Below, piece by piece: positions 33,044-42,764 of a stretch of 64,000 nucleotides of DNA. The notes beneath the pieces are model-generated. The model had not been told where the DNA came from and did not search any database. It worked only from the letters and a program-made list of their open reading frames with translations. How positions within the stretch are numbered: position 1 is the first letter of the stretch; the number at the start of each line of letters is the position of its first letter. Source of the DNA: Stenotrophomonas oahuensis (lineage in GTDB: Bacteria > Pseudomonadota > Gammaproteobacteria > Xanthomonadales > Xanthomonadaceae); the NCBI RefSeq assembly GCF_031834595.1, contig NZ_CP115541.1, positions 992,001 through 1,056,000 of the forward strand, in the 5' to 3' direction. Both the position numbers and the translations under genes were made by a program.

Positions 33044-34951
33044 TCAGTGCGACGACGGGCGTTCTGCGGCGGCGCGGCGCAATTCGGCCGCGCGTACGAG
33101 GATGGTTGGCGGGTTGATCTCTTCGGGGATATCCATCAGACCCAAGCGGCGCAGGAACGTGCCCGCGCGGCGGTCCGAGGTCAGCGCCACCACCGGGATG
33201 GCCAGCACCATGCCCACGACTACCGGGGCCATCCACGCCGCCAGCGACGGCGACACCGCGTAGGCCAGCACACCCATGAACAAACCGAACACACTCAACC
33301 CGCCGTAACCGCGAATCAGCGCCGGCCAGGAAATGCCGCCGTCGTCGCGCTGCTGTGCATCCCAGCCCGAGTCTTTGCCCGCCAGCACTTCGGCCACACC
33401 GCGCGACTGCACGTACATCACCACCGGTGCCATCAGCGCCGCCAGCAGCGTTTCCAGCAACATCGAGATGAACGCTCGGATCGCGCCACCGCAGCCCCGG
33501 CGTTCCACCGGATCCAGCAGCATCGCCAGATAGCCCAGCACCTTCGGCAGCAGCAGCACCGCCATGGTGATCGCGAACATGCGGATCACCTTTTCCTCAT
33601 CCTGCGCACGCCAGTACAACTGCGGTGAGATGTGCAACACCTCGTTGAAATCGATGCCGCCCTGGAAAAGCGGAATGGCGATGCCGATCAGCATCAACAT
33701 GCCCCACATCGGCGCGGTGAAGTAATGCCCGATGCCGATCATCATGTGCATGCGGCTGACCCAGTGCAGCCCCTTCGAGGCCACCACCTTGGCATGCTGC
33801 AGGTTGCCCTGGCACCAGCGACGGTCGCGCACCAGCATGTCGGTCAGCGTCGGCGGACCTTCCTCATAGCTCCCCTTCAGATACGGCACCATGTGCGTCG
33901 CCCAGCCGCCGCGCCGCATCAGCGCCGCCTCGACAAAGTCATGGCTCAGCACGTGGCCGCCGAACGGCTGCCGGCCCGGTAACGGCGGCAGACCCGCGTT
34001 CTCGGCGAAGGCCTGGGTGCGGATCACCGCGTTGTGGCCCCAGTAATTGCTTTCCGCACCATGCCACCACGCCACGCCACGGCCGATCACCGGGCCATAC
34101 ACGCGGCCACCAAACTGCTGCATGCGCGCGAACAGGGTGCGCCCACCGATCACCGCCGGCAGCGTCTGGATCAGACCCACGTCCGGGTTGTGCTCCATAC
34201 CGGCCACCAGCCGCACGATGGTGTCGCCGGTCATCAGACTGTCGGCGTCCAGGATCAGCATCTGCGGGTAGCCGCCACCAAAGCGGCGCACCCAGTCGGC
34301 GATGTTGCCGGCCTTGCGCCCGCTGTTGTCACCACGGCGGCGGTAGAACAGGCGGTCGTGCCCGTTGACCGCGTCGCACAGTTCGGCGAACGCCTGCTCC
34401 TCGGCCGCGCCGATGTCCTCGCGACGGGTATCGCTGAGCACGTAGAAATCGAATTGTTCCAGCTGCCCGGTTTCCGCCACCGACTCATAGATGGCCTGCA
34501 GGCCAGCCAGCAGCCGGCGCGGGTCTTCGTTGTAGGTGGGCATCAGCAGCGCGGTGCGGGTATGCACCTGCGGCAGCGGTTCGTCCGGGTCGATGCCCAG
34601 CTTGTAACCCCGGTCGAACACGGCGGTGAGGAAGCCGGCCAGCGCGCCGGCGAAGGACAGCGCGATCCAGGCAAACAGGGCCACGAACAGCACCAGCAGG
34701 CAGGCTTCCAGCACGCTGATGCCATTGCTGGCCAGCACCTTCCACATCATCGCGGTCGCCGCTGCGGTCATCGCGGCGGTGCCACCCAGAATGTAAAAGC
34801 GGCGCAGCGCCATCATGCGCGGCGCGGTGCGCTGTTTCGGCACCTGCAGGCGGCCTTCGCGGAAGCTCTGCTCGGGCATGGCCATCGGCACTTCGGCCGG
34901 CAGCACGGAGCGGCCCGCGTCGATGACGACGTTGACGGTCTGCACACTCAT
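33044..34951 (-). CDS. opgH: Osmoregulated periplasmic glucan glucosyltransferase
   Basis: 635 residues. About eight membrane helices surround a cytoplasmic family-2 glycosyltransferase domain: [43 protein letters not shown] and [12 protein letters not shown] (the processive QxxRW-like motif). It polymerises UDP-glucose into the beta-1,2 backbone of periplasmic glucans. It is shorter at the N-terminus than E. coli OpgH, as usual outside enterics. opgG is not adjacent; the gene stands alone. Confidence 0.95.
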   Translation of the reverse strand: MSVQTVNVVIDAGRSVLPAEVPMAMPEQSFREGRLQVPKQRTAPRMMALRRFYILGGTAAMTAAATAMMWKVLASNGISVLEACLLVLFVALFAWIALSFAGALAGFLTAVFDRGYKLGIDPDEPLPQVHTRTALLMPTYNEDPRRLLAGLQAIYESVAETGQLEQFDFYVLSDTRREDIGAAEEQAFAELCDAVNGHDRLFYRRRGDNSGRKAGNIADWVRRFGGGYPQMLILDADSLMTGDTIVRLVAGMEHNPDVGLIQTLPAVIGGRTLFARMQQFGGRVYGPVIGRGVAWWHGAESNYWGHNAVIRTQAFAENAGLPPLPGRQPFGGHVLSHDFVEAALMRRGGWATHMVPYLKGSYEEGPPTLTDMLVRDRRWCQGNLQHAKVVASKGLHWVSRMHMMIGIGHYFTAPMWGMLMLIGIAIPLFQGGIDFNEVLHISPQLYWRAQDEEKVIRMFAITMAVLLLPKVLGYLAMLLDPVERRGCGGAIRAFISMLLETLLAALMAPVVMYVQSRGVAEVLAGKDSGWDAQQRDDGGISWPALIRGYGGLSVFGLFMGVLAYAVSPSLAAWMAPVVVGMVLAIPVVALTSDRRAGTFLRRLGLMDIPEEINPPTILVRAAELRRAAAERPSSH

Positions 34952-35513
34952 GCGCGGCTACCCTGCGCGGGTTCTGTCAGGTCGCTGCCGGAAACGGCAC
35001 GCCGTTTGTGTCTGTCACTACCGGAACCCACGTACTCTCCACGCCACTGAGCCGAAAAATGCGGCCCAGCATAGGGGGGCAAATGTAAGGTGGGCGCGAA
35101 GAGGCGCGGGCGGCCTTGCCGCCCATTCAGGTTTGAAAGCGGCCTGTGGCCGTCAGCCCTTGTGGCACAAGGGCTGCCTATTCAGGATGAGGCCGCCGAT
35201 CAGGCGGCCGGGCGCGCCACGGCGACGTCGGTCGGAACCGGCGGGCGCGCCAATGCGCGCGAAGCGGCCAGGGAAAACTGCTGCTGGGCCAGCAGATGCT
35301 GGGCCTGGGTGGCAACCGGACAAGGGGCGATGCACGGACCGGCCTGGGGCCGTTCGGGCGACGTCACTACGCTGGACATGGTCTGACTCTCGTTTCCTTT
35401 CAATGTGCAGCCGCCGGGCTCCCCGCCCGACGGAATGCGCACCCTATAGGAAATTCGGGACGAATGTGTGACGACGGCGGCGTTGCCAGCGCCGCCGCAT
35501 CCTGTAAGCGCTT
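34952..35513. other. 560-nt intergenic region with serial hairpins
   Basis: Between opgH and the SulP gene. It holds three closely spaced inverted repeats: 35107-35123 (7 bp), 35154-35176 (11-bp arms around one base) and 35191-35209 (7 bp). The first two are each followed by ATTCAGG (35124 and 35179), which gives a repeated hairpin-plus-ATTCAGG module. A 59-codon frame (35200-35379, minus) is the only plausible CDS. Confidence 0.55.
35200..35379 (-). CDS. Possible small protein, 59 residues
   Basis: ATG at 35379 (MSSVVTSPERPQAGP) to a TGA at 35202-35200, with GAGAG about 10 nt upstream. It is Ala/Pro-rich, with two cysteines in PCIAPCP and a helix-like QAQHLLAQQQFSLAASRALA. No signal peptide and no family recognised. 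It could be a real small protein or a chance frame. Confidence 0.35.
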   Translation of the reverse strand: MSSVVTSPERPQAGPCIAPCPVATQAQHLLAQQQFSLAASRALARPPVPTDVAVARPAA

Positions 35514-36980
35514 TCAGTGCAGGCTGGCACTGCCGCTGGGCCGTCCCACGCGGTCGATCAGGGTCTGGCTGGCCTCGTTGAGGCCAATGACCTCCACGTG
35601 GGCCCCATGCCGGCGCAGCTTTTCTGTCACCTGCTCCAGCGCGCCCACCGCGCTGAGGTCCCAGAAGTGCGCGTGGGTGAGGTCAATCAACACCTGGGGC
35701 GCGGCGTGCTGCAGATCGAAGCTGGCGGCGAACTGCCCTGCCGAGGCGAAGAACACCTGGCCGCGGACGGTGTAGACCTGGGTGCCGTCACCGCGCGCTT
35801 CTTCGTCGACCTGCAGCATGCGCCCCACCTTGCGCGCAAAGAACAGCGCCGACAACAGCACGCCGGTGAGCACGCCCTTGGCCAGATCGTGCGTGGCGAC
35901 CGTGACCACCACAGTGGCCAGCATCACCATCGACGAGCTCTTCGGATGCGTGTGCATCTCAGCGAATGAACGCCAATGGAAGGTGCCGATGCTGACCATG
36001 ATCATCACCGCGACCAGCGCCGCCATCGGGATCTGCCGCACCCATTCGGAGCCATAGACCACCAGCAACAGCAGCAGCACTCCGGCGACCAGGCACGACA
36101 GCCGCCCGCGCCCACCGGAGGAGACGTTGATGACCGACTGACCGATCATCGCGCAGCCGCCCATGCCGCCAAAGAAGCCCGCCGTGATGTTGGCCAGCCC
36201 CTGCCCGGCGCACTCGCGGTTGCGCTGGCTGGGAGTGTCGGTCATGTCCTCGACGATCTGCGCGGTCATCATCGACTCCAGCAGTCCCACCACGGCCAGC
36301 GTGGCCGACACCGGCAGCAGCAGGCGCAGGGTGTCCCAAGTCCACGGCACGTCAGGCAGGAAGAACGTGGGCAGACTGTCAGGCAGCGCGCCCATGTCCC
36401 CCACCGTTCGGATGTCCCAGTGCAGCCCGATCGACAGCGCGGTGAGCACCACGATGGCGACCAGCGCCGACGGCACCGCCCGGGTGACGCGCGGCAGCAG
36501 GTAGATGATGGCTAGACCGGCGGCGCACACCGCCCACACCTGCCACGAACGTCCGATCAGCTCGGGCATCTGCGCCAGAAAGATGAGAATGGCCAGCGCA
36601 TTGACGAAGCCGGTGATGACCGAGCGCGATACGAAGCGCATCAGCGCGCCCAGCTTCAGCGCGCCGGCGATCACCTGCAGCACGCCGGCGAGGATCGTCC
36701 CCGCCAGCAGGTACTGCAGGCCATGGTCCTTGACCAGGTCCACCATCACCAGCGCCATGGCCCCGGTGGCGGCCGAGATCATGCCTGGTCGGCCACCGGC
36801 AATGGCGGTGACCACGGCGATGCAGAACGAGGCGTACAGCCCGACCTTGGGATCGACCCCGGCGATGATCGAGAACGCGATGGCTTCTGGAATCAGCGCC
36901 AGCGCGACAACCGCGCCGGACAGCAGATCACCGCGGACATTGCCGAGCCATTGCTGGCGCAGCGGATAGGAAACAGACAT
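35514..36980 (-). CDS. SulP family anion transporter with STAS domain
   Basis: 488 residues. About ten to twelve membrane helices with the SulP signature near the N-terminus ([23 protein letters not shown]) and a C-terminal STAS domain (about 395-480, with [19 protein letters not shown]). It moves sulfate, bicarbonate or related anions, probably with H+ or Na+. It is monocistronic; a GTAG repeat pair lies upstream. Confidence 0.92.
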   Translation of the reverse strand: MSVSYPLRQQWLGNVRGDLLSGAVVALALIPEAIAFSIIAGVDPKVGLYASFCIAVVTAIAGGRPGMISAATGAMALVMVDLVKDHGLQYLLAGTILAGVLQVIAGALKLGALMRFVSRSVITGFVNALAILIFLAQMPELIGRSWQVWAVCAAGLAIIYLLPRVTRAVPSALVAIVVLTALSIGLHWDIRTVGDMGALPDSLPTFFLPDVPWTWDTLRLLLPVSATLAVVGLLESMMTAQIVEDMTDTPSQRNRECAGQGLANITAGFFGGMGGCAMIGQSVINVSSGGRGRLSCLVAGVLLLLLVVYGSEWVRQIPMAALVAVMIMVSIGTFHWRSFAEMHTHPKSSSMVMLATVVVTVATHDLAKGVLTGVLLSALFFARKVGRMLQVDEEARGDGTQVYTVRGQVFFASAGQFAASFDLQHAAPQVLIDLTHAHFWDLSAVGALEQVTEKLRRHGAHVEVIGLNEASQTLIDRVGRPSGSASLH

Positions 36981-37121
36981 GTGAAAACTCCCGCGCCGGC
37001 GTCACGCACGGCGCTTGTGTGATGGAAACAACCCTTTCCTGCCAAGTGGCTGGTGGTTTCAGGGTGGGGTCATCACAGAGTTCCGAAGGGCGACGGGAGG
37101 CCGCGCAGAATACCGCAGCCC

Positions 37122-37191
37122 GTAGTGACACGCCATGCGTGTCATCGCGGTGCTGCAACGTTCACGCATGACACGCATGGCGTGTCACTAC
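37122..37191. repeat. GTAG-type palindromic repeat pair
   Basis: Inverted units 37122-37144 and 37169-37191, core TGACACGC-CAT-GCGTGTCA, GTAG ends outward, so the whole forms a long stem. It lies directly after the last gene of the stressosome operon (stop 37200). Confidence 0.8.
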
Positions 37192-37199
37192 GGGCAAGG

Positions 37200-39143
37200 T
37201 CAATGCACGGGCCCGAACATCGCGCCGACGCTGCGCAGCAGCTCATGCACGTTGAAGGGTTTGGGCAGCAGTGCCATGCCCGGGCCCAGGAACGCACCGC
37301 GCTCGGCCGCCTGCTCGGTGTAACCGGTGACGAACAGCACCGGCAGGTCCGGGCGCAGCGCGCGCGCCGCATCGGCCAGGTCACGCCCGTTCATGCCGGG
37401 CAGGCCGACGTCAGACAACAGCAGGTCCACGCCACGTGGCGAATGCAGTTCGAGCAGCGCCTGCTGTGCGTCTTTCGCCTCGACCACCTCGTAGCCGGCT
37501 TCGGTGAGCATTTCCCGAACCATCATCCGCACCGCCTCGGTGTCGTCCACCAGCAGGATGCGCTGCGCGCTGCCCAGCTGGGTAGGCTCGTGCTGCCCGG
37601 CCCGTGGCTGCGCCGACGCGACGCCCTGCGGCAGCAGCAGTTCAATTTCCGTGCCCTCGCCGGCCTCGCTGGCAATGCGTGCCACGCCGCCCGACTGACG
37701 TGCGAAGCCGTAGGTCATCGACAGACCCAGGCCGGTGCCCTCGCCCTGCGGCTTGGTAGTGAAGAACGGCTCGAACACCTTGGTCAGCAGTTCGGGCGCG
37801 ATGCCAGTGCCGTTGTCGAGCACCTTCACGCTGATGTAAGCGCCCGGAGCCAGCTCGTGATCGCGCTCGATCTGCACCGGGTTGGCGCGGATGCGGATCA
37901 GGCCGCTGCCGGCCAGCGCATCGCGCGCATTGATGACCAGATTGAGGATCACGTTCTCGAACTGGTTCGGATCGGCCACCGCCACCAGCGGGGTGTCTCC
38001 CAGCTCCAGTTCCAGTTCAATGTTTTCGCCAATCGAACGACGCAGCATGTCCTCCAGCGAATTCACCCGCGCCACGATATCGAAGGTCTGCGGATCCAGC
38101 GGCTGCTTGCGCGCGAAGGCAAGCATGCGCTGGGTCAGGGCCGCGGCGCGATGCGCTGATGCGGTGGCCAGTTCGGCGTAGCGCGATGCCTTGTCCCAGC
38201 GCCCGCTGCCTGCAGCGATCTCGATCATGTCCAGCCCGGAAATGATCGTGGTCAGCAGGTTGTTGAAATCGTGCGCGATGCCGCCGGTAAGCTGGCCCAG
38301 CGCATCCATCTTCTGCGCCTGGAGCAGCTCCCGCTCGGTGCGCTCGCGCTCGGAGATCTGGAATGCCAGTTCGGTGTTCGCGCTTTCCAGTTCCTGCCGC
38401 TGCTCGCTTTCGCGTACGTGATGCGCGGTGATGTCTTCGACCAGCACCAGGCCCGTGCCGACCGGGCGATAGGGCGTGACCCGCCATTCGGTCATCCGTG
38501 GCAGACCCTGTACCTGCACGGTGAACGTGCCTTGCCAACGCTCGCCGGCGGCCAGCGCTGCCTGCAGCGCCGCCAGCGGTTCGGCCTGGATGCCCAGCAG
38601 CTGGCGTACCCGGCCGGGAGCACTGACGTCGCCCAGCAATCGCAGAAAGGCGGCGTTCGCGTCCTGTATCCGCAGGTCGCCGTCGAGCACGGCAATGGGG
38701 GCATTGATCTGCCGGAATATCTCGCCGAAACGCGCCTCCGCCTCGCGCAGGGCTTCTTCAGCGCGACGGGCACGCAGCAGGCTGCGCAGCGTCGCCAGCA
38801 GTACATCCGGATCCACCGGATGAATCAGATAGCCATCCGCACCGGCGTTGAGCCCGGTGATCAGATCGCCACTGGCTACGGCAGCGGCCGACACGTGGAC
38901 CACCGGCAACAGTTGCGTGCGGGGCTCGGCACGGAGATGCCGCACCACGTCGAACCCGCTCATGTCGGGAAGATTGACGTCCAGTACCAGCGCCCCGTAC
39001 TCGGTGGTCTGCAGCCGTACCAAACCTTCGCTGCCGGTGCCGGCTTCGTCCACAGAAAACCCGTGGTGCTCCAGCACCCGGCGCACGGAGTAGCGGGTGG
39101 CGGCGTTGTCGTCCACCACCAGAATGCGGTCACGGGCGGGCAT
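37200..39143 (-). CDS. Hybrid histidine kinase, REC-PAS-HisKA-HATPase-REC
   Basis: 647 residues, no membrane segment. N-terminal receiver (1-120; phospho-acceptor in LVLDVNLPDMSG), PAS domain (about 135-250), H-box GQLTGGIAHDFNNLLT, N-box NLVINARDAL, GEGTGLGLS, and a C-terminal receiver (about 525-645; SDVGLPGMNG, LPKPFN). It has no DNA-binding or enzymatic output. It is the last gene of the six-gene stressosome unit and overlaps the preceding kinase gene by 14 nt. It probably relays the stress signal by phosphotransfer to a regulator elsewhere. Confidence 0.9.
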   Translation of the reverse strand: MPARDRILVVDDNAATRYSVRRVLEHHGFSVDEAGTGSEGLVRLQTTEYGALVLDVNLPDMSGFDVVRHLRAEPRTQLLPVVHVSAAAVASGDLITGLNAGADGYLIHPVDPDVLLATLRSLLRARRAEEALREAEARFGEIFRQINAPIAVLDGDLRIQDANAAFLRLLGDVSAPGRVRQLLGIQAEPLAALQAALAAGERWQGTFTVQVQGLPRMTEWRVTPYRPVGTGLVLVEDITAHHVRESEQRQELESANTELAFQISERERTERELLQAQKMDALGQLTGGIAHDFNNLLTTIISGLDMIEIAAGSGRWDKASRYAELATASAHRAAALTQRMLAFARKQPLDPQTFDIVARVNSLEDMLRRSIGENIELELELGDTPLVAVADPNQFENVILNLVINARDALAGSGLIRIRANPVQIERDHELAPGAYISVKVLDNGTGIAPELLTKVFEPFFTTKPQGEGTGLGLSMTYGFARQSGGVARIASEAGEGTEIELLLPQGVASAQPRAGQHEPTQLGSAQRILLVDDTEAVRMMVREMLTEAGYEVVEAKDAQQALLELHSPRGVDLLLSDVGLPGMNGRDLADAARALRPDLPVLFVTGYTEQAAERGAFLGPGMALLPKPFNVHELLRSVGAMFGPVH

Positions 39144-39996
39144 CGGCGCTCTCCCGTTCCGGATCCAGCTTGAGCGGCAAGGTCACATGGAACTCCGAGC
39201 CCTCGCCCGGCGTGCTGTGCACGCCCACTTTGCCGCCCAGCAGCTCGGCAAACCGCTTGCACAGCGACAGGCCCAGACCGGTGCCGCGAAGGCCGCGCTG
39301 CAGGGGGGTATCCACCTGCACGAAGTCCTTGAACAGGGTGGACAGCACTTCGGCGGGAATGCCAATGCCGGTGTCACGCACGCTGAAGCGCACGCATTCC
39401 TCGCTCTCCAGATGTGCCGACACGACCACCCGGCCATTCGGAGTGAACTTGAGCGCGTTGGAAATGAAGTTGCGCAGGATCTGCGCCAGCTTCTTGTCAT
39501 CGGTGTACAGCATCGGCAGCGGCGGCGGGTCTTCGAAAACGAGATCCACCTGGTTGCCATCCACCAGCGGACGGAACATGCCGCGCAGCGCCGAGAACAG
39601 ATCCATCAGGTCGAACCAGGCCGGCGAAATGGTGATGCGCCCCGCTTCGATCTTGGCCAGGTCCAGCAGGTCGTCGACCATCTCGCGCAGTTCCGAGGTG
39701 GACGCGCTGATGAAGCGCACCTGGCGCATCTGTTCGTCGTTGAGCTGACCGTCCATGCCGTCTTCCAGCAGGCGGGTCATGCTCAGGATCGAGCCCAGCG
39801 GGGTGCGGAACTCATGGCTCATGTAGGACAGGAAGCGGCTCTTGAGATCAGAGACCTCGCGCAGCTGTTCGGCCTGCTGGTCCAGCTCGGCATACAACGC
39901 CAACACACCCTGGTTGGTTTCCTCCAGCTCCGCACGCAGCGATGCGGCCTGCTCGCGCAGCTGCTGGATTTCCTGTTCGGGGGGCAAGGCGTTCAA
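39130..39996 (-). CDS. Soluble sensor histidine kinase of the stressosome operon
   Basis: 288 residues. A coiled-coil N-terminus (about 5-50, QLREQAASLRAELEETNQ) leads straight into the H-box FLSYMSHEFRTPLGSILSM, N-box NFISNALKFTP, DTGIGI and GTGLGLSLC. No membrane helices and no sensor domain, so input should come from a bound partner such as the RsbT-like proteins. It overlaps both neighbours (4 nt and 14 nt). Confidence 0.9.
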   Translation of the reverse strand: MNALPPEQEIQQLREQAASLRAELEETNQGVLALYAELDQQAEQLREVSDLKSRFLSYMSHEFRTPLGSILSMTRLLEDGMDGQLNDEQMRQVRFISASTSELREMVDDLLDLAKIEAGRITISPAWFDLMDLFSALRGMFRPLVDGNQVDLVFEDPPPLPMLYTDDKKLAQILRNFISNALKFTPNGRVVVSAHLESEECVRFSVRDTGIGIPAEVLSTLFKDFVQVDTPLQRGLRGTGLGLSLCKRFAELLGGKVGVHSTPGEGSEFHVTLPLKLDPERESADARP

Positions 39997-41009
39997 TGCA
40001 GGTCTCCGAGGCGCAGGGCCACAATGCTGGCGTCATCACGACCCCGGTCAAAATCGCGCTGCAGCACCGCCACCACCAGTGCCGGGTGACGGTGCTGAAG
40101 ACCGGGGTAGTCGCGCAGGTTCCAGCGCGCCTGCAGACCATCGCTGTGCATGACCAGAAGCGTGCCTGCGGCCGCGTGAAAATGGAATGGTTGCGCCTTG
40201 CGGTACTGCACACCGACGATGCCCGGAAGCGAGGCCATGCCCCGGTTGCTGGTGGGCTCGCACAGCGTGGCGGCGATGTTGCCGACCCCGGCAAACGACA
40301 CGTTGCCCGACTCCACCTCGACGCTGGCCACGGCAACCGCCCCGCCGCGGGTGCCGGACATGCCGGCGTGCAATGCGGTGATGACCTCGACCGGTCCGGC
40401 CGCGCCGCGCTGTGCAGCGGCTGCCACGCCGGCCTGGGCGGCGTCGGACGCGGGCAGACCGTGCCCCAGCCCGTCGATCAGGGTGAGGGTGACCTGTCTG
40501 GCATCGGCGTGCAGGTGCCAGGCGTCGCCGCACACCGGCTCATCATGCAGCGCCAGACGCAGCGCCCCATAGGGCATGTCCACGTTGCGTGCCGCGCGAC
40601 TGGCATAGACGCGCGCGACCATCACCGCGCCCTTTGCATCGGCCCACACCTCCAGCACCGCAGCCTGGCGCTGGATCGCGCCCATGCCCAGGCCCTGGGT
40701 GCCGCCCGTTGAGTAGCCGTCCGGCATGGCCTGCGCCAGCGAAAAACCAGGGCCGTTGTCGAGCGTGCACAGTTCCACGCCGAGGCCCCCTCGACCGCAG
40801 GCAATGGAGAGGTGCATGCGCCCACCACGGCCGTGCTTGATCACGTTGGTCGCCATTTCGGTGGCGGCCAGCGCCACCCGGCCGGCGTCGATCTCGTCAA
40901 AGCCGATGTGATGGGCAAGCGCCAACGCTTCGCGCCGCGCCTGCCCGACCTGGGAAGCTTCCTCCACGGCCACGACCCGGGTTACGTGGCCGGAGAAATT
41001 CAGATCCAT
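39993..41009 (-). CDS. RsbT-like ATPase fused to an RsbX/SpoIIE-type phosphatase
   Basis: 338 residues. Residues 1-135 form a GHKL ATPase like RsbT/RsbW (ALAATEMATNVIKHG, LDNGPGFS, GLGMGAIQR). Residues 150-338 form a PP2C-type phosphatase (LIDGLGHGLPASDAA, MHSDGLQARW, GRDDASIVAL). In Bacillus, RsbX is a separate protein that dephosphorylates RsbR and RsbS to reset the stressosome. Here the phosphatase carries its own kinase-like half, so it may bind the scaffold directly. It overlaps rsbT by 10 nt. Confidence 0.85.
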   Translation of the reverse strand: MDLNFSGHVTRVVAVEEASQVGQARREALALAHHIGFDEIDAGRVALAATEMATNVIKHGRGGRMHLSIACGRGGLGVELCTLDNGPGFSLAQAMPDGYSTGGTQGLGMGAIQRQAAVLEVWADAKGAVMVARVYASRAARNVDMPYGALRLALHDEPVCGDAWHLHADARQVTLTLIDGLGHGLPASDAAQAGVAAAAQRGAAGPVEVITALHAGMSGTRGGAVAVASVEVESGNVSFAGVGNIAATLCEPTSNRGMASLPGIVGVQYRKAQPFHFHAAAGTLLVMHSDGLQARWNLRDYPGLQHRHPALVVAVLQRDFDRGRDDASIVALRLGDLH

Positions 41010-41401
41010 TTGACGAGCGTGACCCGCGTGCCGTTGCCGGGCGCGCTCTCCAGTTCGAAGACATCCACCAGCCGACGTGAGCCGGACAACCCGAGGCCCA
41101 TGCCGGTGCCTGACGACCAGCCGTCGGTCAGCGCCTGGGCCACATCGGGAATGCCGGGGCCGTTGTCGCTGAATACCAGTCTCAGGCCACGACGCAGGCC
41201 GTTGTCGACCACGTCCCAGGTCATCTCGCCGCCGCCACCGTAGATGACGGCATTTCGGGCGAGCTCGCTGGCTGCGGTGACCAGCTTGGTCTGGTTGATA
41301 AGGCTCAGCTTGCAGGCAACGGCGACCTGACGCGCGGTCTGGCGGGCCAGCACGACGTCCTGTTCAATGCGGATCGGCAGGGATCCACTGAGGTCGGTCA
41401 T
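41000..41401 (-). CDS. rsbT: Switch kinase RsbT
   Basis: 133 residues, the RsbT length. GHKL fold: N-box ASELARNAVIYGGGG, FSDNGPGIPD, and GTGMGLGLSGSRRL. In stressosomes RsbT phosphorylates RsbS and RsbR and is then released to activate the output. Its ATG overlaps the rsbS stop by 4 nt. Confidence 0.92.
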   Translation of the reverse strand: MTDLSGSLPIRIEQDVVLARQTARQVAVACKLSLINQTKLVTAASELARNAVIYGGGGEMTWDVVDNGLRRGLRLVFSDNGPGIPDVAQALTDGWSSGTGMGLGLSGSRRLVDVFELESAPGNGTRVTLVKWI

Positions 41402-41766
41402 GGGGCCTCTGCGTTGTGGCTCTGACGCAGCAGCTGCATGCCACGCTCGACGTTGAGCGCGGTGCGCACGCCGTCGAGCGTGAGGCCCAGTTCAACCAGG
41501 GTGATCGCCACGGCGGGCTGCATGCCGACGACCACCGTGGCGGCGTCCATGATCCGTCCCATCGAGGAGATGGTGGAGATCATGCGACCGATGAACGAGT
41601 CGACGATATCCAGCGCGGAGATGTCGATCAGCACGCCACGCGCCGACGTACGCTGGATGCGTTCGCTCAGGTCGTCCTGCAGAGCCAGCGCGAGCTGGTC
41701 GTGCATGTCGACCTGGATGGTGACCAGCAGCAGGTCACCCATCTGCAGAATGGGAATGCGCTCCAT
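41398..41766 (-). CDS. rsbS: Stressosome scaffold RsbS (STAS)
   Basis: 122 residues, a single STAS domain. The predicted RsbT phosphorylation site is Ser57 in LDIVDSFIGR, equivalent to Ser59 of Bacillus RsbS. It holds RsbT in the complex until phosphorylated. One nt separates it from rsbR; it overlaps rsbT. Confidence 0.93.
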   Translation of the reverse strand: MERIPILQMGDLLLVTIQVDMHDQLALALQDDLSERIQRTSARGVLIDISALDIVDSFIGRMISTISSMGRIMDAATVVVGMQPAVAITLVELGLTLDGVRTALNVERGMQLLRQSHNAEAP

Positions 41767-41767
41767 C

Positions 41768-42622
41768 TCAGCGCGCCGCCTGGGTCACCACCTGGCCGGT
41801 GCGCTTCAGCGCCAGCGCCAGCGCGTCGGCCAGGTTGGCCTTGGTGACGATGCCCTGCAGGTCCAGCCCCAGGTGCACGATGGTCTGGGCGATCTGCGGA
41901 CGCACGCCGCTGATGATGGCGTCCGCGCCCATCAGGCGGATGGCGGTGACCGTCTTGAGCAGGTGCTGCGCGACCAGGGTGTCCACGGTGGGCACGCCGG
42001 TGATGTCGATGATGGCGATTTCCGACCCGGTATCGACAATGCGCTGCAGCAGCGATTCCATCACCACCTGGGTGCGCTGCGAATCCAGCGTGCCGATCAT
42101 CGGCAGGGCCAGCACGCCGTCCCACAGCTTCACCACCGGAGTGGACAGTTCCAGCATTTCTTCCTGCTGGCGCTGGATCACGTCCTCGCGGGTCTTCTGG
42201 TAAACCTTGACGCTGTGCAGGCCCAGGGTGTCGATCACTTCGGTGATCGCCCACAGCTGGTTGCCGAGCAGTTGGGGATCATCGGCCAGGCCCTGCTGGA
42301 TCAGCTCGAACAACGGACGCTTGAGCGAGAACAGGAAGCTGGCGGTTTCCGAGGAGCTGAAGCCCTTCAGTACGCGGTCGCGCGAGAGCTGCTCGAGGAA
42401 GCTGCGGATTTCCTGCCATTCACTGCTGCCGATCCCGGCAGCGCTGGAGGCGGCCAGGGTGTCCAGGAACAGACGCCAGAACTCGCGCAGCTGGGCGTCC
42501 TGCTCGCGCGGCGAGATGCGTGCGTCCTGGGTGCCTGTGTTGAGATTCTCGGCCCACTGGGTGACCACCTGATCCTGATGGGCACGGATGAGGTCGATGG
42601 TGCGCTGCTGCAAAGCCGCCAT
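41768..42622 (-). CDS. rsbR: Stressosome sensor RsbR with RsbRD-type N-terminus
   Basis: 284 residues. An all-helical N-terminus (1-150) resembles the RsbRD_N sensor domain rather than the globin-like domain of RsbRA. The C-terminal STAS domain keeps both phosphorylatable threonines: Thr178 in MIGTLDSQ and Thr208 in DITGVPTVDT. It forms the outer sensory turrets of the stressosome. It starts the six-gene unit; the ligand or stress sensed is unknown. Confidence 0.92.
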   Translation of the reverse strand: MAALQQRTIDLIRAHQDQVVTQWAENLNTGTQDARISPREQDAQLREFWRLFLDTLAASSAAGIGSSEWQEIRSFLEQLSRDRVLKGFSSSETASFLFSLKRPLFELIQQGLADDPQLLGNQLWAITEVIDTLGLHSVKVYQKTREDVIQRQQEEMLELSTPVVKLWDGVLALPMIGTLDSQRTQVVMESLLQRIVDTGSEIAIIDITGVPTVDTLVAQHLLKTVTAIRLMGADAIISGVRPQIAQTIVHLGLDLQGIVTKANLADALALALKRTGQVVTQAAR

Positions 42623-42764
42623 GGCGTGGTTCCTGCTTGAAGGGAGCCAACCCCGCCGGGTGGCGGGGTCATGAGCGACCGAGCATAAATGAATTCAGGT
42701 ATAGGGAATCATCACACCCTCACCCTCCGGGCACGGCAGGGTGTAATTGCTGAATAGTTCAGAA

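Noticed and set aside
42652..42669. Intrinsic terminator between the GH43 gene and rsbR
   Set aside because: CCCCGCC/GGCGGGG forms a short hairpin, but no T tract follows on the minus strand. Left unannotated.
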